The notes below the pieces were generated by a model that saw nothing but the letters and a program-made list of their open reading frames with translations, searched no databases and was not told where the DNA came from. Positions 47,955-60,802 of a stretch of 64,000 nt of DNA are shown in pieces. The stretch comes from Patella vulgata (taxonomy: Eukaryota > Mollusca > Gastropoda > Patellidae): assembly GCF_932274485.2 (NCBI RefSeq), contig NC_065882.2, forward strand, positions 53,171,431 through 53,235,430. Reading direction: 5' to 3'. The number at the start of each line of letters is the position of its first letter. The first letter of the stretch is position 1. Made by a program: the position numbers and the translations under genes.

Positions 47955-50900
47955 ATGGGGAAATTGGCGAGTTTTGAGATTTTTCTACAAAATCATGATC
48001 CTATATTTTATGCTGGACAAACGGTGCAAGGCCATGTTTCCATTCAGTTGAACGAACCTATGAAAATCAGAGGTAAGTGGTCAAGTGCACATAGGCCTAT
48101 GTGTAGTTAGTACATCATGGCATAGTTCTAAAAAAAGATGATGCCATTATTGATGAATTGGGTTGTGTATGGAGAGAAAACCTAGTAAAAAATGTGAAAG
48201 AATGATAAATTGTCAACGTCAAATTTTTGGCTAGTTTGGCTACCACTCACATCATCTTTGAAATTCAGACCGGTAGCTTGGAAATGTCATGTTATTAGTT
48301 CCTTATAGTTCCCAACAAGCAGTAGCAGAGCGAGCCGCTGGTGGTTGGAGGGACAAATCTGGGGCAAAGTCCAAAGTTAAGGGTGCAAAGACACAAGCTT
48401 CAATTCAACTAAGGGTAGTGGCCTCCCCAAAAAACTTTTGAAAAACAGGCTGCCGGAAATGCATTCTGAACATCTGAGACACGCTACCTGCGGAGAAGTA
48501 TCTAAGACACAGTCAATAGCCATGATATCCATATCACGTGATCTACACATCACAGGTCAATGGGTCATGAGGTCAACAACACTTTACATTGTAAACAATA
48601 GGTTTATCTTCAGCATTGTTTCCTTTACACTCATAAAAAGACTATATAATTCGTCCAGTCCCAACATGTTCTCTCTTCTTTCAATGATTTTTCACAAAAA
48701 TAACATCTACAACTCATAGAATTGACGTCGTCTTCAATGACAGCATCTGCGAATGGTTGTTCATAGAGGTTGCCATCTTGGTACTATTTTGTGCGTCGGT
48801 CGTGTCTATTTCAGATATACACAATCAATTCTGTTGATGTTTTTAGCATTGGGATTGACTAATAGTTAATTTATTTCAGTTCTAAAACAAATATTATGAA
48901 CTTTAACGCAAATTTAGAAAATAGCCAAATTCTGGCTGGGATTACTGAGCAAAATGGCCATTCACTGTATACATGCGAAAAAAAAGCTAGCCACCAATTA
49001 ATTTTCGTACGTTAGTAACGTACGCCGGAAATGCAGTCTGGCAGTATTTCAGGCACAGATCTTTGAGATAAAGTGTCAAACGAACGGACTTGCGAACCTC
49101 GACGAAACCATGCACTCACGAGTGCCAAAGTAGGGATTAAGGGAGTTCTTACGGAGGGGAGGGTAAGAGGGAACTGCCCCCCAAAATTTTGAAAAACAGA
49201 TACTGCCGGAAATGCTATCTAATAATATTCAGTCAAGTACCGATCCTTGAGATACATAGAGCTGACCACGTACCGTCCTTTACCTCATCACTAGTTTATC
49301 CAGCCATAGGGGAAAGTGTCAAATGAACGGACTTGCGAACCTCAACGAAGCCCCTTCATGAGCGCCAGTAGTGAGTCCTTGAGGAGGGAAATGCAGTCTA
49401 ACAGTATTTCAAACACTACATGGTCGTCGAGATAAATAGAGCTGACCAGATACTGTTCGCCGCCCAATCACCAGCTTATCCGAACAGAGAAGAAAGGGAG
49501 GTGTCAAACGATCAGAATGAGTGTATCAAAGTGAATGAATATTCTCGCCGCATTGAACCTATACCCAAAAACTTGGGAAAATCGTAAAAAGTACTTCTCA
49601 AGTGGTTCACGTGTTATTGTTTATAGTGGTAAGAAAGAATTAAAACTTCCCTGCTGGGTAATTTCATTAGCCAGAAATCGCTCAGAAAGCATTTCTGATG
49701 ATCTAGAACCCCAGGAGCTTCAGGGGACCATCTTCACCTTAAGCCCTAGGATAATAGCCCCTCCCCCCCCCCCCCCAGCCAATCATGAATTATATTTAAA
49801 GATACATTATGGGAGATTTTAATAGAGAGTTGGCAATTCTTGCTATAACAGTTCAAAAATAGATGATGAAAGAAGAATATATTGAAAATTTCAGTCAAAT
49901 TATTTTATTCTGAACAAAGTTATCACCATTGTAATTTTTGACTAAAAATAGGAGTCAACTCTCTCTTCACCGTCTCCGAAAATGGCCGATCATTTGATTG
50001 ACAGGCGTTAACTCCACCTACATAATCTCGATTATCAAGTAGCGTTTTCAATGGCTGTGGTACCGTTAGCATATTCGGTTTGAGACGGGGTTGCAATTCA
50101 ATTTGTATCACATTTATTTTTACTACAAATTAAAAATAAGACTTTTAATATATAGATAGGAAGCGAAAGTTTGAAAGGAATGGACCAAATCAATGCGGCA
50201 TAATTATAGCCGACTTCTTGTTAGCCTGCATGTACTCTTGTAATGTAACTGGTAGGCCTACATAACTCCTGAAGCAGCCAAATATATTAAACAGTGATCC
50301 TATGGGGCTGCAATTCAACTGGGGTGATGTTAGCTGCGATGTTTATCAATTTCCATAATTTTTCTGTAAACGCAAGTGACAAAAGAGCGTATAATACCAA
50401 CATCCAAACTGTCATTTTAACCACAACTAAACATAATATCGAGGCCGTATATATCGAACTTTCAATCAAATTGATTGACATGCGGCCTCGCTCAACAGCA
50501 GCCTCGCTTCGTACACTCTATCATTTAGCCTCGATCTCAAATTTCCAGGAGTATGATGTCAACGTAACAGTTAATCTCCGCTTACGATGCCATTTAAAAA
50601 TTTAATCAATGAAATCCTGTTTAAAGCCAAGCCATCCGTGGGTCTACAGAGTTGATTTTGTGCTTGTTGTGTAAATAAAGATCTAATTTATAATTTCTAT
50701 GACATATGAAGCCTAAATAAAGACTTGCAATAGTCAGATTTAGCTCTTGCATAATGTATGTTGAATTAAATCATCCTCTTTTTAAATGTTGGTTAGATCT
50801 TATTAGCCATATTAATTCTTCAAATCCCATGATATCACTAGAATGTTAGGCTAACATTAAGAATCGAGAAAAGCTAAACGATAATTATTTTTGTTAAGAT

Positions 50901-53900
50901 ATACACCGCTATAATGTCTGGAGCTGGACATCATGTCTGTATAGTATGTGTTCGGGAATATGCAGCTGTCCACCTAACTTTCAGGCAATCAGACTTTTCG
51001 GGCAGATGGGTAAAGTGAAAAAAAATATTTTATCTAGCTGGCAGAAAAAGTGCCCAAATTCTAATAAAACACTAGTTTTACTTTTCTTTGTCAGAAGCTA
51101 CTCTACTTCAACTTGAACTTTTTTATTTGCATATTACATACATTAAGGACATACATAAATATACACGCGTACAAAAATATATTTGACATGGAAAAATATA
51201 TTGGGATAATGTGATATAACAAAATGAAAATATAATGAGATAAACATGTACCTCTTGATACAATGAAAATATAACAATGAAATGAAAATATGAAATATAC
51301 CATTGAGAATAGCATTTACGATGGATAAATTTTTAGCAGGAAAATGAGTTTGCAGCTGTCAAATTTAACATTTTTTCTCAGTGGGGGATAAAGTGCCACC
51401 ATCAGTAAACCCAATTTTTTTCAGGCGTTTCAGGTTCTGCCCCCCAACCCCCACCCTAACACAGCAAACCCGTATGCCTATGCCAACAGGAACTTAGAGG
51501 CCTTCTCTCTGTCTGTTTACATTTAAACATGAGGTGTTTGATTGAAGTTTCTATTCTGCTGGTGTTAACGTCAGAGTCCACCGATGGCGATATCACAGAC
51601 AAGTTGTCTTATTTTTATTTTATTATGCTTAGAGCACTCGCACGGGTCTTTCCTGTGGAAGGAAACCCGAGTACCAAGAGTAAACCCACAAGGCTGAGAA
51701 GTGAGAACCCACATATGCTCACACCAGGGATAGAAACCAAGACCACAAGCCAGAGGTGACCACTAGACCATCTCTACCCCCCGTTTGATTGAAGGTTGGC
51801 ACACTGCTATATATAGCAGAGTTACAGGTCAAGTTTCGTGGGGTTTTGTTAATTTCTTGCTGACCCTGTATTGACTTAAAGATACATTACTACAAAAGTA
51901 TTTATCGGGTAGTTTTTTCCTATAAAAGTATAGCAATTTTGGTATATATGGAAAGTAGAGAACCAATCTTACTCAAAAATACTAGATTCCCTCAAAAACA
52001 CACATGGGAAGCGCACAAGACAAAATATATATTGATATCCCTGAACAACTGGCTGTCAGTTTATCTGTGTGCTTGAGTAACAATAGGGGGCACTTCTTAT
52101 GTGTTAATCTAATGGCTAACGTGCAGTTGTAAAAATTCTGTTTTCCTGAAATATTTTGAGATATTTACACTGCTAAAAGTAATACAGATCGGATTCTGTA
52201 TTTCCTTGCTGGCTCTATATATTGACTTGAGATCAATGAAAGTTCAGTTTTCTAGGAATATTTTTAGGTATGCTGCATATAGCGGAGCTACAGATCAATC
52301 CAGTGAAATTTCAATTTCACAGAATTTATTTCATCTATACGTATTTGGATTGTATATTTTCAAACAAATGTGTTCGCAGTGTTAGACTCTTATAGATGTA
52401 TGCATTGTAAAATTTTGTAGTGTCCGATAAGGGGTATACAATTCCATGACGTGCATAAACATTAAAAAAAAAAAAATTTGTATGGCATCTGTATTCGTAT
52501 TTTATTCCCCAAGAGTTCAGATATTTTAGAATATTTCAACTATTTGTAATTGATCTCCATGACAGGTTGGATATTTTGGACTATTTTTATTTGATCACCA
52601 TGAGAATTTGAATATTTTAGACTATACATTTCCATAAGGGTTAAGAGTTAAGGACCATAGCTGAGAATTTTATTTGTGTTTTATCACTAGGATTACTTGC
52701 ACTGTCCAGCATATACAAAAAGAAATTAAAAATTTAGCTAGATAGTTTTTGGGGCATCTTTAGGGTTTTTGTCCAGTAGACAAATAGATATTTCCATACA
52801 CATATAATTTGTGAGGTTTATTTAGATAAATCTATTTTAAGACTAATAAGATTGTGGTGAAATAAGTAGTCCAGAACATGTCTTTTGATCTAATGATTTA
52901 TAGAAGTGGAAATTTATTGAATCTTTCCACAAAGTAACCTACTGTATAACTATTGCCTTTTTTTTTTAAAGAAAGAATGCTTCTAGATCTCCTTAAATTG
53001 GTAACTTTTTGAGTAACTATTACTGTACTTCTGGTATATCTTAATTGTCCCCCACCTTTCGAAGAAAGTATGGAACTATTAAAATGGGTTCATCTGTCCA
53101 TCCATATCCGTCTGTCCGTTTGTTGGGACACAATAACTTTCCTTCTAATTGAGCTAGAATGTTCAAACTTGGTGTAGGTGTTTATTAGATCAATGCCTTG
53201 ATGGAGTTTGAAAATGAGCATTTTCTGCTTAGGGTAAATAGAGATAAGCAATTTGATTGGTTGATGATTTGGGACACGATAACTTTAGTTCTAATGAAGT
53301 GAGAGTGATCAAACTTGGTGTATAGTTTCATTACATCAATACCTTGACTAAATTTGATAATGAACATTTTCTGCACAGGGTAAGCAGAGTGATAAGCTAT
53401 TTGATTGGTCGAAACTTTGGAACACAATTACTCTCCTTCTAATTGAGCCACAATGTTCACACTTGGTGTAGGTGAATGCCTTGATGGAGTTCGAAGATGA
53501 GAATTTTCTGCTACGGGTAAGCTGAGATTGGTACGTCGTTGATGCTTTGGGACACGGTAACTTTAGTTCTAATTAAGTGAGAGTGATGAAACTTGGTGCA
53601 ATCTGATTGAAACACAGATTGTATTTCGTTTTGTTTTTTATAGTTCAAAATTTTGTTTTATTTGTCTGTACTACACTAGAATCTGGAAGAGTTGTTTTAT
53701 AACAGGTGTTCTGGATGGCGTGAGGGATTAGCCAATGAAACCATCTGTTACGGCGACTTATTGGCGTGCCATGCACAGAACTGTGGGTATACCACTAGAA
53801 ACGTAAACGCTGATTGATTAATCAAGGTCTGACGTCATTAGGTCAAAAGCCGCTCGTACGACCTGACGCGACCTGTTACTACAACTGGTCAGATCTGAAT

Positions 53901-56900
53901 GTAGTAGAGGCCATCGAGAGTATAAAAAAACGACATGAAATATGGATCTGTATTTTAATTAGATTGAAACTTGGTGTATAGTTCGACAATGAACATTTTC
54001 TGCTGAGGGTAAGCAGAGCGATAACCAATTTGATTGGTCGAGAATTTTGAACAGAATAACTCTCCTTCCAATAGAGGTAGAATGTTCAAACTTGGTGTAG
54101 GTGTTCATTAGGTGAATGCCTTGAGGGAGTTCGATGATGAAACAATTTGATTAGTTGAAGCTTTTGGGCACGATAACTTTGTTTATAATTAAGTGAGAAC
54201 AATGAAACTCCGCAAAAAGATTCATTATATCATTACCTTGACTAAAGTCGATGATTAAAATTTTCTGCTTAGGCTAAGGAGTGATAAGCAATTTGATTGG
54301 TCAAGACTTTAGAACATAACATCTCTGCTTTTGATTGAGATAGAATGTTTAAACTTTATTTTGATGTTCATTAGGTGAATGTCTTGACTGAGTTCAATGA
54401 TTAACATTTCCCACTAAAGCTAAGCAGAGCATAGTGTTGACTTGTTTGTTTAGTCTCTTTTTGTAAAATTTAATACATTAGGAGCAGGTAGGATTAAATT
54501 TAATTATTTCATCTTCCATAACTTGTTTACATTTGATGATTTGAACTGATTAATAGTTTCTGAGCTAATTACATACTGGGTGGAGAATTCCAATTGTTAT
54601 TAACTCTTTATCAAGAAACTATTTTTTCTGATTTGGTCTTTGTCTAGTTTCATAGTGTGACCTCAGGTTCTCCTGTTTTTGTTGATATTTATCATCCCAT
54701 GGTTAGCTATTTGATCTTTTCCCATGAGGATATAGTATACTTGAATCCTGTTGTAAGGTTCATGTCTGTACTGAAGGGTTTGTAGACCACGAAGTCAGAG
54801 AAGTCCTTTGTAGTTTAGGCTTCGTACATTTCTTAGCCTTGTAAAATGTTCAAAAATAACATTTTTAAAATTGATAAGCTAACTTTTGATATTTCACTTT
54901 AATCTGGAATCATTTTTGATATTGCATTGCATTTGTGTTCATATTGAATGATAGATTTTTTTCAATAGTTGTATATTGTTGGTCTCATTTTATTACCCCA
55001 AAACATATTATTGTTGAAAATAAGGTTATAATAGAACATATATAGAGGTTTCATTAAATGGGTTTAATAGCTATACTTGATGTTACATGTAATGTTCCAA
55101 TTATGTATGACAGAAGAGCAATACTCTAGCAGACTGAAATTTGAAGTTTTGAAACAAGAGAAACAAATCATCAGAAAACATTAATTAAATAATATACATT
55201 CATGCACATTTTGAAAATCAGGAGAAAATTTGTGAAGAACCTGTCTTCTGTACGTAAAATGTTAAAGAGATAAAATGGATTAAATAATGCACCCTACAAA
55301 TTTGTAAAAATAAATAATACATTTTCTTGAGGATTGTTCCATTTGGAAGTATAAATGGTGATTTTCTTCTTCAGGTATTTGTCTTAAGTTTTATGGACAG
55401 GCAAAAGTTCACTTTACTGAAAGGGTATCAAGAGGATCTGGAAATAACAGACATCATGAAACAGTTCACTATAGAGCGGAAGAAGAATATTTTAATCAAA
55501 AAGTCCTTTTATTTGGACAAGGTAAAACAAAAGGAATGCCTTCAAGAACCGATTCTACAAATGTCTCAGATTTTTGCATAGCTGATGTCAGAAAATGGTT
55601 AGACTGCCATAGTCAAACATTCAGTTTTAGATTATGATTCTTATTTCCCATACTGAACTAGGTATCTTCATAAAATGGACAAGAGACAATATTTTAGGAA
55701 AACTCATTTTGATTTAAATGGCAGTCCAAGATCTAAGAGGGTACACTACCCGGTTGGTAAAAGTTCAAAGAAATAGCCCAAATGTTGAAGCTCAAAATAT
55801 TAAGTTGTTTATAAGTTACTGTCTGGATTTGCTTTACAGAATTCCTAAAGTCATTTAAGGAACTCAATAGTTCAGTTGTGGCGCTATGATTCCTTTATAA
55901 CTCAGGCCAGTATGTATCGGTAGTCCTAGACATTCAGGATAGGGGAATTTGGGAACTTAATATCAACCACATAGAAAGTGACCGTTAATATAATGTTCAG
56001 AACCACAGAGATTCAGATAATTATACATAACTAGGATAAAGGTTTTTAAGTATCTTCCACACAGGATTAATCCATTATTTTCAATAAAATATATCTGGGA
56101 TGGTTCCTTCAAAGAAAATTTAGATGATACCAGTACAACCAGTTCTGTTAATTTTACAGGAAAGGATTCAGTAATGGCACCAGCTGGACAGAGTGTTTAC
56201 CCTTTTCAGTTTACCTTACCACCTGGTTTGCCATCATCATTTGAAAGTATGTATGGTTATGTGAGGTATTGGTTAAAAGCTACCATCGATCGACCATGGA
56301 AATTTGATCACACAACAAAAACAGCTTTTACTGTTATTTGTCTGTTAGATTTGAACAGAGAACCGACAGCAACAGTGAGTAGACCTAAATAGTTCCCAGA
56401 AATAAACAAAAATATCAGTAACAGTTTATAATTAGCCTTACATGAAGTGCAGCTGTGTAAGTGTCTGTTTATGATCATCATAATTTCAATTTCAGTTCCC
56501 CAAATTTAGAACTGATTTAATTAAGACATGAATTGATGTAATTTATTAATAATTCTTAATACAGACAGGTGATTTGAAATGATGAGATTATTATTTTCAA
56601 TTTCAGAAAATAAAAACTAGAACTTAAACTATTTTATTATTTATTTATTTTGCACCATCAAATTTACTGATTTTGAGGCATATTATGTGTGATACCAAGG
56701 AAATAAGGAAGATATTTTAGTTGCTTATTAATGTGCATGTACAGTAGTTGGCATGGTTTTCTCATTGAGTAAGTTTTTTGTTGATCATTATGTTATATAC
56801 CTGTTAATAGTCTAACACTAACAACTTGTAAACATATCTTACATCATGCTATCTGTGCTTTCCTTCAATTTGCCAGCCAAAGCCAAACTCAAAATAAACA

Positions 56901-59900
56901 AGATTGAAATATTTATTAAACATTTTAAACATTTACAATGAATGTAAAAATCAAAAATAAATTTTAAACCTTTGAGATCATCAACCAAAGGGTTTTATGA
57001 TGAAACTTGGATCTGCTTTCTAATTGTTATACATAAACAGTTTACATTTGATCTTAAGACACCCATATCTATTTCAATCAAATGGGCTGTATTGGAATTT
57101 TGTCATCTATATTTAATTTGAAACTGGCAGAAATAAGATGCATATACACACACACCATTCCCTTAAGGTTGTCATGTAATTTACCTTACCAGTAATCACA
57201 AATTTCTTGTTAAAAAATTGACTGTTAAAATTAAAAGCATTCACTTTAAAGTTGTACTTTAATGATTCTGAATTTGTTTGTTTGTTGATACTGATGTATG
57301 AGGAAAAATATTGACATTTGGTATTTATATTGATATAATTGTAAGGTATTTCTTTTCATTCTGCTGTGTACAACTTTATTATAGCTATAGATATATTATA
57401 TAAACCTAATCGAAGACAACATCATTACTAAGATAAAAACAAATAAGATATCGACCATATGCTAGTCCCAGTTTTGTAAGCCAACAAGATGTAAATTGAC
57501 TCCTCATTCTTTCATTTCATTCATGTTTATTTATATTTCATGGTGAAGGCATATTATATTTCTATAACTTGTTAGTTGTTCTCAAGGTTAAAAATAAATG
57601 ATTTTATTTATAGCAATAGAACAACTTACTTGGAAGATTATGATAATATCACTTTGTTTACACAATAAACAGTCTATAGTTTTTTTTTTGTATTATAATT
57701 TGTAATATTGTTAAGCATAGTTTGAAGACTAACTAGCAAGAATTTTAAGAAAACCAGATTTAAATGATATCAAACTTTGGTTAATGGTGCCAGCTTATCT
57801 TTTATGTTTAAAACAGTCCAACTATTTATTTGCAGACAGCATTACAAGGCCATGATGAAAAAACTTTATGTTGTTTGTGCTGTAAATCAGGACCAATTTC
57901 TGCAGTCTTCAGAATAGATCGAGGAGGTTTTGTTCCTGGAGAAGCAATACCCATTAATGTAGAAATTACTAACCACTCAAGCAGAACAATAAATGGTTCT
58001 AAAGTTGTATTCAGAATGGTAAAATAATTATTCTACTTCTATTACTTAAATAGACATTTCTGCAATTACAGCATTAAAGGAGAATTACCTATATATATTA
58101 CGGTGAATAAAACTGATTAATTTTGTGTTAAAGGCTTTTAGAACCCTTTATTTTAATCTAAAGAAATGATCCGAATCTCTGCAATATGCTCTTTTAGAAA
58201 AAGAAATACCAATATCCATTTGTCATGTGGAGTCAGAGACGAGCCTCTTGACATGCAATGACTTTGTGACCAGAACATCGTGACTGGGTGGTATTTCATA
58301 TATGAAATGTAATTCCTATTTTAAGAAATTCAATTTCTTTACATGTAAATTGGGCAAAAATCAGTGTATATAACAACACAAATCGAAGTTTGGATTTTAT
58401 TCTGGCGTTACTCTGCGACAACGAAAGGGTTGAAATTTCTGCTGAGGTCATTTAGAAATAGTTTTTATACGCCCATATTGAAATATCACCTGTGGGAGCT
58501 GTAGAGGCTAAGGTCATCATCCAATTGACTTAAAATTCATACACAGTGTTTATGATAATTCCTGTCAAGAGTTAAGACCCTTGATCACCTAGAAAAATCT
58601 TTTGGATGCTCCAGAGACTAAAGTAATATTCAATTGACTTGACATTTGACTTGCATCATATATAGTAATTACCTTATCATCTCCATTTAAGAAGTTGCCA
58701 GTGGGCATTTTGTCATTGCCAGGCAACACTATGTATAAATAATCTATTTGTATTTTACTTCAGTATTTGAATTTGTTGGTGTTCCAATTGACTGATAGAT
58801 TTCTCTACCAAACGTGTTCGATCCTAGCAGAAAATGCCAGAATTATAGTATTTTAGATTTTTATGCATATCTACCATAATCACATGATCAACTTTTGCAA
58901 AGTGTACAGTGTAACCTGTGTTAGGCACAATTATTGCAAAATAAATGATTAAAATTTGTAAGCTATTTATTGTCTTAATTTACAGGAAACACTTTTTAAA
59001 GCTCGGGGTAAAATGAAAGTTGAAAGTAGACAGTTGGCAAAAATAAAACATGATGGATTTAAAAAAGGAGAGAGTGATATTTGGAGTGGGGAAGCCATCA
59101 TTATACCACCAGTCCCTCCATCTTTTCTAGCGGGTTGCCATATTATTGATATACACTACTATTTAGAGGTAAAGTTCTATACATAGTAGCTTCATCTATG
59201 AGAGCGAACGACCGAGAAAATACTTGCGTTTATTCATACACTGCCTTTAAATTAAATAATATGGTCGTGACAACATCATTCTATGTGATCTTTCAATATA
59301 TTACTAATAGTATTTAATTAAGTTATTTTGTATTGCATGATATTCAATCAACTAAAAGCTCTATGGTGCCCCCAAGCTTAAAATTGCAGATAAGTTTAGC
59401 AAATCAATGAGATTTGTTTATTTTTGTGCTGAAATCAACTGATATACCGGTATGTTTCTATCCATTACAATTGACAGTTGCTAGTTCTGATTCCACCAGT
59501 GGCTTCATAATCCCAATTTCTAGTGTGACCTATGGAGAGTTTATAAAAGGTGATTCGTATCTATCTATTGTTAGAATGTAGACATACAAACCCATCTTAC
59601 CAATTTATTTATTATTACAGTTAATAGTAAATCCATCCGGATTATCTTTTGAAATGACTATACCATTAGAGATAATAATAGGAACAATACCATTAAATCA
59701 TATTGTACTACAATTTCCTCCAATGCCACCTTCTCAACCAGCTATTTATCCACCTGTGTTAGATGATCCTGATGGAGCTAAACCAAGTACACCATCGTCA
59801 CGTAAGTTTCAGATGTACAGTTTTTAATACACTCTTACTTAAAATGAATCGTATATTGCCTTCTCCACAATTCTTATAAAAACTTTAAACACTACATTAA

Positions 59901-60317
59901 TCTTCTGATCTTTTAAAAGATATTTATTGTTTTTACATTAGTGAGGGAAAGATGCCTATTAAATTTCATAAATTTCTTTGCTTAATAAACACGAGAGAAC
60001 CTTCGTCGAAATGTTGCCATATATATACCATATAATTGTGTTAGCTTCCAGGGTTATTGGCCTTTTTTACTTATTGGAATTTTGTGAACAAAAAAAGAGC
60101 ATGAATTGAAGAAAACATATATCGGACATTTAAAGAACAATAGGTTATTTTATATATTTCAGCGCCACCTTCTTATGCTGATTGTGTATTTGGTAAAGTG
60201 AATATAAAAGAAGAGGAAGATAATGAATATACTGGTGGTAATCTGGACTTTACTCCAAAATATACTTACTATAACTGGGGTCATCAACCTTCTGCCCCAC
60301 CCCTTGATGATGATTAA
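47955..60317 (+). CDS. Alpha-arrestin (arrestin domain-containing protein)
   Basis: Seven coding exons: 47955-48072, 55375-55521, 56160-56374, 57836-58018, 58986-59168, 59621-59801 and 60163-60317, all with GT-AG borders and consistent phases, giving 393 residues. Seen: N-terminal arrestin domain (about 5-150; FEIFLQNHDPIFYAGQTVQG), linker, then the C-terminal arrestin domain opened by CCLCCKSGPIS (172-182) with a VPGE turn, and a tail with PPSY (344-347) and PSAP (385-388). Known: alpha-arrestins use PPxY to recruit NEDD4-type ubiquitin ligases to membrane receptors; in ARRDC1 a PSAP motif recruits TSG101 and drives vesicle budding. Length suits ARRDC2/3/4 or insect-type paralogues. Intron 1 (7302 bp) holds SINE and DNA-element insertions; which paralogue this is stays open. 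Confidence 0.95.
48300..49530. repeat. Degenerate tandem repeats in ARRDC intron 1
   Basis: GCCGGAAATGC-like starts recur near 48450, 49023, 49203 and 49387, with shared CGAACGGACTTGCGAACCTC and GATAAATAGAGCTGACCA phrases; units are about 180-200 bp and decayed. No gene. Confidence 0.55.
49793..50770 (+). repeat. Repeat family R, uninterrupted copy
   Basis: Ends resemble TTTAAAGATACATTA and its complement. It is the empty-site reference for the split copy at 19203-21412. No protein seen; probably a non-autonomous DNA element. Confidence 0.7.
50771..51535. other. ARRDC intron 1, non-coding
   Basis: AT-rich, with ATGAAAATAT-type local repeats near 51210-51300. No gene. Confidence 0.5.
51548..51782 (-). 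mobile_element. SINE family B, minus copy with 12 bp TSD
   Basis: Complement of the copy at 25931-26214: tail GTGTTAACGTCAGAGTCCACC at the left, tRNA-like head (GGTCTAGTGG on the minus strand) at the right. GTTTGATTGAAG flanks both ends (51536-51547 and 51783-51794). Lies antisense in ARRDC intron 1. Confidence 0.9.
51795..53080. other. ARRDC intron 1, AT-rich
   Basis: No gene or clear repeat. Short phrases such as GCTATATATAGCAGAG recur loosely. Confidence 0.4.
53081..54440 (+). repeat. Tandem array of about 137 bp units, interrupted
   Basis: About seven decayed units, each with GGGACACAATAACTTT- and CAAACTTGGTGTAGG-like phrases (near 53133, 53270, 53408, 53548, 54045, 54165, 54311). A 368 bp element splits the array at 53599-53966. 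Non-coding, in ARRDC intron 1. Confidence 0.75.
53599..53966. mobile_element. Non-autonomous MULE-like element, 10 bp TSD
   Basis: Terminal inverted repeats CAATCTGATTGAAACACAG and a decayed complement, flanked by AAACTTGGTG on both sides (53589-53598 and 53967-53976). The 9-10 bp duplication suits the Mutator superfamily. No protein. Pieces of the same family lie at 12322-12425, 26495-26565 and 45855-45995. Confidence 0.75.
54441..55374. other. ARRDC intron 1, 3' part
   Basis: AT-rich with no recognised repeat; ends with the polypyrimidine tract and TTCTTCAG acceptor of exon 2. Confidence 0.5.
58462..58727 (-). repeat. Repeat M, short minus copy in ARRDC intron 4
   Basis: Begins TATACGCCCATATTGAAAT and ends TTGCCAGGCAAC, the complement of the ends of copy 1 at 24368-25907, with only one or two decayed core units. 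Confidence 0.7.
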
Positions 60318-60802
60318 CAAATTTAATTTGATTTGATGACTTAAAGTCCTATTGGTTGTTTTGATCAACCATAATATAGGTGTATGAGAGTTTTACATTG
60401 AATGGAAACATTTAGATTGTTGTAAAGCAGGGCATTTTGTAGTCTAGTAAGTCAGGGGTTGGGGGCAACACAGATGATGTTGTCAACTGAAAACCACACC
60501 CTTTTTGGTACTATTTGAGAGAGGAAAAATAGCATACATGTATATGCCAGATCTTGTCTAAGGTATGCTAAAATACTACTATTTTCTCGCGCCCATGGGA
60601 GATACCCTACCAAACTCCCTATGCTTCAGATTCCTTAAAAAAATGTCCTGGCTTAAAGATTTTAAAAGTAAGCTGAAACTTTTGCTGGCATTTGTCAATG
60701 ACGATGGTTAATACTTAATGGTACCTGAATGCTGAATTTGTAAGAACATGGACTCTCAAGAGATGTTGTTAGTTATGTTTTGTTGAACTGGTCCAATGAC
60801 TG
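60318..60802 (+). other. ARRDC 3' untranslated region, probable
   Basis: Follows the TAA at 60315-60317. No AATAAA is seen close by; a distant one at 62857-62862 would put the repeat element at 60803-62318 inside the 3' untranslated region, which is possible but unproven. Confidence 0.35.
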
